Program-made: the position numbers and the translations under genes | Assembly (NCBI GenBank): GCA_002256345.1 | Contig: NKIY01000004.1 | Span: 79,876 to 143,875 of the forward strand | Reading direction: 5' to 3' | DNA: 64,000 nucleotides | Source: Bradyrhizobiaceae bacterium PARB1 | Lineage (GTDB): Bacteria; Pseudomonadota; Alphaproteobacteria; Rhizobiales; Xanthobacteraceae | Notes under the pieces: model-generated | The model's input: only the letters and a program-made list of their open reading frames with translations | What the model was told of the DNA's origin: nothing | The model's database searches: none | Part shown: in pieces, positions 58,193-64,000 of the stretch | Layout: each line of letters opens with the position of its first letter | Position numbering within the stretch: position 1 is the first letter of the stretch

Positions 58193-59551
58193 TTAGTACT
58201 TCGCGATGACCGGGGTGTTGAAGTGATAGTTCAGGCCGGTGCGGAAGATGTGTTCGGTGACAGAGGTGCTGTTGACCACGCCGCCGCCAAGGTCGTTGGT
58301 CTTACGACCCAGATCGACATAGAGATATTCGGTCTTGCTGGTCCACTGCGGTCCGAACAGGCCAAGCAGCTTGAACGGGGTCTCAATGCCGGCGCCGGCG
58401 GTCCAGCCACCTTGGGTGTTGTTGAAGCTGGCGAGCTGAACGCCAGTCGTCGGATTGTTGATCGTGGTCTTCACGCCGCCGTAGGCGTAACCGCCGGTGA
58501 CGTAGAACAGGGACGAACCGACCGAGTAGCCGAGACGGCCACGAACGGTGCCGAACCAAGGCAGCTTGTGATCGTAGTTGGCAAGGCCGCCGAGAACGGT
58601 GGTCTTGTTGTCGCGCTGGCTGGAAGCCTGGATGTCGGCTTCAAGACCGTAAACCCAGTTGGCTGCCTGCCAGTTGTAACCGATCTGGCCGCCACCATTG
58701 ATGCCATCCGGATTCAGGCTGAAAGTTTCCGGAACGGCAGTGACGCCGCTGAGCGTGGTGCGATCGCGACCGGTGCCGGAGCCGACGTTGCCGCCGAGAT
58801 ACCAGCCTGTCCAGTTGGCAGCAGCCACCGGGGTGTAGGTGCTGTTGCCGCCGATGCGATAGTTCAGACCGACGCGGAAAAGGTTGTCACGCAGTTCGGT
58901 GTTGGCAAGCTGAGCCGGCGGGCCGAAAGCGGTGCCGTAACGGTTGCCGAGATTCAGATAGAGATATTCGATCTTGCCGGTCCAGTTGCCGCCCAGCGCA
59001 GCTTCGACGCCGCTACCGATGGTCCAGCCGGTCGCTGTGCGATCGCTGGTGAAGGTACCGACACCGGCTTCGGTGATCGTGCTCTTGACGTTGCCGTAAG
59101 CGAAACCGCCGGTGAAGTAGCTGAGTACCGGACCCGTGGCGAGACCGACGCGACCACGCACGGTACCGAACCAGTCCGAGCTCGTGCTGTAAGAGGTCTG
59201 CGAAATGCCCACGACATTCGCGCCGCCGCCGCTGAGGCCGGCGCCCTGGATGTCGGCTTCGAGACCGTAGACGATCGGCCCGAGCAGCGAATCGGCCTGC
59301 CAGTTCCAGCCGATCTGAACGCCACCGAAGCCACCCTGCGGCGAACGATAGATCGAGTCACCGGTGTAGCTGTGGGTAATGCGGTCGCGGCCGATGCCAA
59401 CGCCGGCATTCACGCCCATGTAGAAGCCGGTCCAGTTGTAGACGGCCATCACGGGCGCTTTGTAGACGGGGGCCTTCACGGCCATGTCAGCGGCCTGCGC
59501 GGTGACGGCGGTTCCGATCAGCGCGGCGCTGGCGAGAAGAATACGTTTCAT
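58193..59551 (-). CDS. Outer membrane beta-barrel protein, internally duplicated, paralog of 56638..58026
   Basis: MKRILLASAALIGTAVTAQAADMAVKAPVYKAPVMAVYNWTGFYMGVNAGVG...NWTGWYLGGNVGSG... ends GLNYHFNTPVIAKY. Confidence 0.9.
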   Translation of the reverse strand: MKRILLASAALIGTAVTAQAADMAVKAPVYKAPVMAVYNWTGFYMGVNAGVGIGRDRITHSYTGDSIYRSPQGGFGGVQIGWNWQADSLLGPIVYGLEADIQGAGLSGGGANVVGISQTSYSTSSDWFGTVRGRVGLATGPVLSYFTGGFAYGNVKSTITEAGVGTFTSDRTATGWTIGSGVEAALGGNWTGKIEYLYLNLGNRYGTAFGPPAQLANTELRDNLFRVGLNYRIGGNSTYTPVAAANWTGWYLGGNVGSGTGRDRTTLSGVTAVPETFSLNPDGINGGGQIGYNWQAANWVYGLEADIQASSQRDNKTTVLGGLANYDHKLPWFGTVRGRLGYSVGSSLFYVTGGYAYGGVKTTINNPTTGVQLASFNNTQGGWTAGAGIETPFKLLGLFGPQWTSKTEYLYVDLGRKTNDLGGGVVNSTSVTEHIFRTGLNYHFNTPVIAKY

Positions 59552-59888
59552 GGTGGACCCCATTTGAACTGTTCCGCCACGATACGGGAGTCGACTCCAT
59601 CTGGCTGTATCCGGGCAGCCACACCTGATCAGATTGCAACAAATGGCCTAGCACGCAAAAAGTGCGGTTAAGTAAGTGTTTAGTGACGGTTAGCCGACAT
59701 TGCGTGATACGGCATATCATCGCCCATGACGCTTCTCCGGCCCCCGCTCGCGAAGATGCCGCGACCGTGAAGGGATTGCCAAGCCTCCCGCGCCCGCACA
59801 GGATGCATGCCGGCCGACAGACCGCGAACAGACGCGGCGGCTCAAGCACGCCCGCAAGAGGCGGGCGATCCAAGGGAGAAACGACGAA

Positions 59889-61109
59889 ATGCCTTCACGT
59901 CATCATTCCGCCCTCACACTCGCGGCCGGTGCCGCGATGCTCGCGGCCGTCGCCACGACGGCTCTCGGGGCGGACAAGAAATACGATCCGGGCGCCAGCG
60001 ACAGCGAAATCAAGCTCGGACAGACCATTCCGCATAGCGGCGCCGGTTCGCTCTATGGGGTCATTGGCCGAACCCAGGCCGCCTATTTCCAGATGCTGAA
60101 CGAAAAGGGCGGCATTAACGGCCGCAAGATCAACTTCCAGTCCCTCGACGATGCCTACAGCGCCCCCAAGGCCGTCGAGGCGACGCGCCGGCTGGTGGAG
60201 CAGGACGAAGTGCTCGCGCTATTCGGCTCGCTCGGCACGGCGCCGCAATCAGCGGTGCAGAAATATCTCAACACCAAGAAGGTGCCGCAGCTTCTGCTGA
60301 ACACCGGCGCGTCGCGTTGGAACAATCCGAAGGAGTTCAAGTGGACGACGCCGGGACTGCCTATCTATTCAACTGAAGGCCGCATCATCGCGCGCTATCT
60401 GACCCAGACGAAGCCCGAGGCCAAAGTTGCGATCCTTTACCAGAACGATGAGTTCGGAAAGGATTTCATGAATTCGTTCAAAGAGATCCTGGCTGAGGCC
60501 GGCGGCAAGACGAAGGTGGTGGCGGAAGCTTCCTATGACCTCACAGATCCGACCATCGATTCGCAGCTGATCAACCTGTCGAAGTCTGGCGCCGACACCT
60601 TCTTCAACATCTCCACGGGCAAGGCGACCTCGCAATCGATCCGCAAGGTGGCCGAACTCGGCTGGAAGCCGCTGCACCTTCTGGTCTCCACCTCGAGCGG
60701 CCGCTCGATCCTCAACGCCGCCGGCGCCGACAATGCCAAGGGCATCGTGGCGATGAGCTACACCAAGGAAGTCGGCAGCGAGAAATGGAAGGACGATGCC
60801 GACGTCGTCGCCTTCCAGGAACTCCGCAAGAAGTATCTGCCGAATGTCGATCCCGACAACACCATCGCCTTCCAGGGCTATTCGCAGGCCGTGACGATGG
60901 CGGAAATCCTGCGCCGCTGCGGCGACGAGCTGACGCGCGAGAATGTGCTGAAGCACGCGACCAATCTCGACGGCTATCGCGCGCCGGTGTTCCTGCCGGG
61001 CATCACCTATGGCTTTACGCCGACGGACTACACCACCATCAAGGCGCTCTATGTCGGCACCTTCAACGGCTCCGACTGGGACCTGTCGGAGAAGCCGGTG
61101 AGCCAGTAG
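59889..61109 (+). CDS. ABC transporter substrate-binding protein
   Basis: KYDPGASDSEIKLGQTIPHSGAGSLYGVIGRTQAAYFQMLNEKGGINGRKINFQSLDDAYSAPKAVEATRRLVEQDEVLALFGSLGTA. Confidence 0.92.
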   Translation: MPSRHHSALTLAAGAAMLAAVATTALGADKKYDPGASDSEIKLGQTIPHSGAGSLYGVIGRTQAAYFQMLNEKGGINGRKINFQSLDDAYSAPKAVEATRRLVEQDEVLALFGSLGTAPQSAVQKYLNTKKVPQLLLNTGASRWNNPKEFKWTTPGLPIYSTEGRIIARYLTQTKPEAKVAILYQNDEFGKDFMNSFKEILAEAGGKTKVVAEASYDLTDPTIDSQLINLSKSGADTFFNISTGKATSQSIRKVAELGWKPLHLLVSTSSGRSILNAAGADNAKGIVAMSYTKEVGSEKWKDDADVVAFQELRKKYLPNVDPDNTIAFQGYSQAVTMAEILRRCGDELTRENVLKHATNLDGYRAPVFLPGITYGFTPTDYTTIKALYVGTFNGSDWDLSEKPVSQ

Positions 61110-61208
61110 GCACGTACTAAGGACAACTCCCCGGCGGTGACGCCGGGGAGCGGACGACCAAATCGGACTCGCAAAGAGCCGAACCAACAATTTCAGGGAG
61201 AGACCGTC

Positions 61209-62423
61209 ATGACCAAGGGGACAATTGCGTCCGCGTTGATCGCCGCCGTTGCCATCCTGCCATTCGCTGCCGATTCTGCCTTTGCCCAGAAGAAATACGA
61301 TCCCGGCGCCAGCGATACTGAAATCAAGCTCGGCCAGACCGTGCCGCATAGCGGCCCCGGCTCGCTCTATGGCGTGCTCGGCCGCGTCGGCGAAGCCTAT
61401 TTCCAGATGCTGAACGAAAAGGGCGGCATCAATGGCCGCAAGGTGAAATTCCTCACGCTGGACGACGCCTATAGTGCGCCGAAGGCGGTGGAAGCGACGC
61501 GACGCCTCGTCGAGCAGGAAGAAGTGCTCGCACTCTATGGCTCGCTCGGCACCGCGCCGCAGACAGCCGTGCACAAATATCTCAATTCCAAGGGCGTGCC
61601 GCAGCTCTTGCTCAACACCGGCGCATCGAAGTGGAACGACCCGAAGAACTTCAAATGGACCATGGCCGGCTTGCCGCTCTATCCCACCGAGGCCCGCATC
61701 CTCGCCAAGCATGTCGTCAGCGTGAAGCCGAATGCCAAGGTCGGCATCCTCTATCAGAACGACGACTTCGGAAGAGATTTTCTGGGCCCCTTCAAGGACG
61801 AACTCGCCAAGGCCGGCGGCACCGCGAAGGTGATTGCGGAGGTCACCTATGACCTCACCGACCCGACGATCGATTCGCAGCTCATCAATCTCGCGAAATC
61901 CGGCGCGGACGTTTTCTATAACATCACCACCGGCAAGGCGACGTCGCAGTCGATCCGCAAGGTCGCCGAACTCGGCTGGAAGCCGCTCCACCTGCTCTCG
62001 GCCGGCTCGACCGGCCGCTCGATCCTCAATGCCGCCGGCATCGAGAATGCCAAGGGTATCGTGGCGATCCGCTATGCAAAGGAAGTCGGCGTGCCGCAAT
62101 TCGAGAAGGATCCGGAAGTGATGGCCTTCGAGGAGTTGCGCAAGAAGTACCTGCCGAGTGTGGATCCCGACAACACCATCGCCTATGCGGGCTACGGCCA
62201 GGCGGTCGCCATGGCCGAAATCCTGCGCCGCTGCGGCGATAACTTGACGCGGGAGAATGTGCTGAAGCAAGCCCAGAACCTCGCCGGCTTCCACTCCCCC
62301 TACATGCTGGACGGCGTCACCTACAGCTACACGCCGGACAATTATACGCCGATGAAGACGCTCTATATCTCGGTGTTCAACGGCAAGGATTGGGATATTT
62401 CCGAGAAGCCGATGACGGAGTGA
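61209..62423 (+). CDS. ABC transporter substrate-binding protein, tandem paralog
   Basis: KYDPGASDTEIKLGQTVPHSGPGSLYGVLGRVGEAYFQMLNEKGGINGRKVKFLTLDDAYSAPKAVEATRRLVEQEEVLALYGSLGTA. Confidence 0.92.
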   Translation: MTKGTIASALIAAVAILPFAADSAFAQKKYDPGASDTEIKLGQTVPHSGPGSLYGVLGRVGEAYFQMLNEKGGINGRKVKFLTLDDAYSAPKAVEATRRLVEQEEVLALYGSLGTAPQTAVHKYLNSKGVPQLLLNTGASKWNDPKNFKWTMAGLPLYPTEARILAKHVVSVKPNAKVGILYQNDDFGRDFLGPFKDELAKAGGTAKVIAEVTYDLTDPTIDSQLINLAKSGADVFYNITTGKATSQSIRKVAELGWKPLHLLSAGSTGRSILNAAGIENAKGIVAIRYAKEVGVPQFEKDPEVMAFEELRKKYLPSVDPDNTIAYAGYGQAVAMAEILRRCGDNLTRENVLKQAQNLAGFHSPYMLDGVTYSYTPDNYTPMKTLYISVFNGKDWDISEKPMTE

Positions 62424-62442
62424 GGCAACTCCAATCTCTCCA

Positions 62443-62534
62443 CGTCATGGCCGGGCCGGGCCCGACCCGGTCATCCATCTTGAACCTCGCGTTCGGCACT
62501 AGAGATGGATACGCAGGTCAAGCCCGCGCATGAC
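62443..62534. repeat. BIME-like paired inverted repeat
   Basis: cgtcatggccgggccgggcccgacccggtcatccatctt ... agatggatacgcaggtcaagcccgcgcatgacg. Confidence 0.7.
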
Positions 62535-62599
62535 GAGAGAGAGCGAGAGAGGAGACTAGCGCCTCGCAATCGGGGCTCCGAAGACCTAAATTGAGCCGG

Positions 62600-64000
62600 T
62601 GCCGCCGCGTAAATCCATTGCCAAAACCGATCTTCTGCCGACCACCTTCACCCGCTGGTTCACCCAGCGGGGCTGGTCGCCGCGCGCACATCAGCTTGCG
62701 TTGTTGGAAAAAGCGCACGCCGATCTCTCCGCATTGCTGATCGCGCCAACCGGCGCGGGCAAGACGCTGGCAGGTTTTCTGCCGACACTGGTGGAGCTGA
62801 GCGAAAAGGCAGCCACTGTCCGTTCCACCGGCCGCGACGTGCAGCGAACCGGCGGACTGCACACGCTCTACATCTCCCCGCTCAAGGCCCTCGCCGTCGA
62901 TATCGCGCGCAATCTGGAAGCTCCGATCGCCGAGATGAAACTGCCCATCAAGGTGGAGACCCGGACCGGCGACACACCGGTGTCGCGGCGCACGCGGCAG
63001 CGGAAATATCCGCCGGACATCCTGCTCACCACACCGGAGCAACTGGCGCTGCTGCTGTCGTCGGATGATGCGCCGTTCCTGTTCTCGTCATTGAAGCGCG
63101 TGGTTCTGGACGAGCTGCATGCGCTGGTGACGTCGAAGCGTGGCGATCTGCTGTCGCTCGGGCTCGCAAGACTGTGGAAACTGGCTCCGCAGATGCGCGC
63201 CATCGGCCTCTCTGCGACCGTAGCCAAGCCGGAATCCCTCGCACGCTTCCTCGTGCCGCAACCTGTCGGCATGAATGTCGCCGCGGATATCGTCGTTGCC
63301 GGCGGCGCAGCGGAGCCGGTGGTCGAGATGCTCGACACCAAAGAGCGCCTGCCCTGGGCCGGGCACTCCGCGCGCCATGCGCTCGGCGAAATCTACGATC
63401 TCATTAAAACCAACAAGACCACCCTCGTCTTCGTCAACACCCGTAGCCAGGCCGAGATGCTGTTCCAGGATCTCTGGCGCGTGAATGACGACGGCCTCGC
63501 CATTGCCCTGCATCACGGCTCCCTGGATGTCGGCCAGCGTCGCAAGGTCGAGGACGCCATGACTGCCGGGAGGCTACGCGGCGTGGTGTGCACATCGTCG
63601 CTCGATCTCGGCATCGACTGGGGCGATGTCGATCTCGTGGTCAATGTCGGTGCACCGAAGGGATCGTCGCGGCTGATGCAGCGGATCGGCCGCGCCAATC
63701 ACCGCATTGATGTGCCGTCGCGCGCGGTGCTGGTACCGGCCAATCGCTTCGAAGTGCTGGAATGCCGCGCCGCCATCGACGCCGTCGCCGAGAACGCACA
63801 GGACACGCCGCCACTGCGCACGGGCGCGCTCGATGTCCTCGCACAGCATGTGCTGGGCTGCGCCTGCGGTGCGCCGTTCCTCGCGGATGAACTCTATGAC
63901 GAGATCCGCTCGGCCGCTCCCTATGCGGAACTCTCGCGCACCGATTTCGACGACACCGTCGATTTCGTCGCCTTCGGGGGCTATGCGCTGAAGACCTATG
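62600..64000 (+). CDS. Ligase-associated DEXH-box DNA helicase (Lhr-type), runs off window end
   Basis: Read directly (not in ORF track): LIAPTGAGKTLAGFLPTLVEL, VVLDELHALVTSKRGDLLSLGLARL, IGLSATVAKPE, VVNVGAPKGSSRLMQRIGRANHR; GTG start proposed. Confidence 0.9.

Noticed and set aside
58118-59671. 517-aa + strand ORF opposite the second porin
   Set aside because: Antisense shadow; repetitive look comes from the duplicated porin on the other strand.
60369-62294. 641-aa minus-strand ORF opposite the two SBP genes
   Set aside because: Shadow ORF antisense to two clearly coding paralogs in GC-rich DNA; low-complexity Arg/His/Asp-rich composition and no recognisable domain.
1-64000. CRISPR arrays, rRNA genes, transposases/IS elements, integrase or prophage modules
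   Set aside because: No regularly spaced direct repeats, rRNA signatures or recognisable transposase/integrase proteins were seen in any frame provided.

Overview
The window looks like a chromosomal segment of a GC-rich alphaproteobacterium (Bradyrhizobium/Rhodopseudomonas/Afipia-like, judged from gene content and repeat style). Most of it is ordinary housekeeping and metabolic sequence: gshA (partial), MarR, GST, hslO, apaG, metZ, dcd, a UxaA-family dehydratase, two MATE transporters, ogt, a liv-type ABC operon, class I lysyl-tRNA synthetase and pyrD. One tRNA-Gly(CCC) is present. A SAM-II riboswitch precedes metZ and is followed by an intrinsic-terminator-like hairpin. The main accessory block is a copper/silver resistance cluster (about 26.69-39.10 kb: csoR-like, TolC, multicopper oxidase, cupredoxin, CusF-like, copC, copD, DUF411, FixH-like, cusB, cusA) with several small uncharacterised Cys/His-rich genes, followed by an mqsRA-type toxin-antitoxin pair. 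Points most worth checking: (1) an OpgC acyltransferase followed by two tandem SGNH-hydrolase paralogs, the first of which has lost all catalytic-block residues (a probable pseudoenzyme); (2) a cysteine-free MqsA; (3) a CusB with two tandem Cys-less metal-binding-like motifs; (4) two adjacent porins, each with an internally duplicated beta-barrel; (5) a ligase-associated DNA repair module split by about 7 kb of unrelated genes; (6) an orphan + strand terminator suggesting an unannotated small RNA. No CRISPR array, rRNA, transposase or prophage was recognised. I did not find a clearly new multi-gene defence-like system; the best candidates for undescribed biology are the OpgC/SGNH trio and the small copper-cluster proteins.
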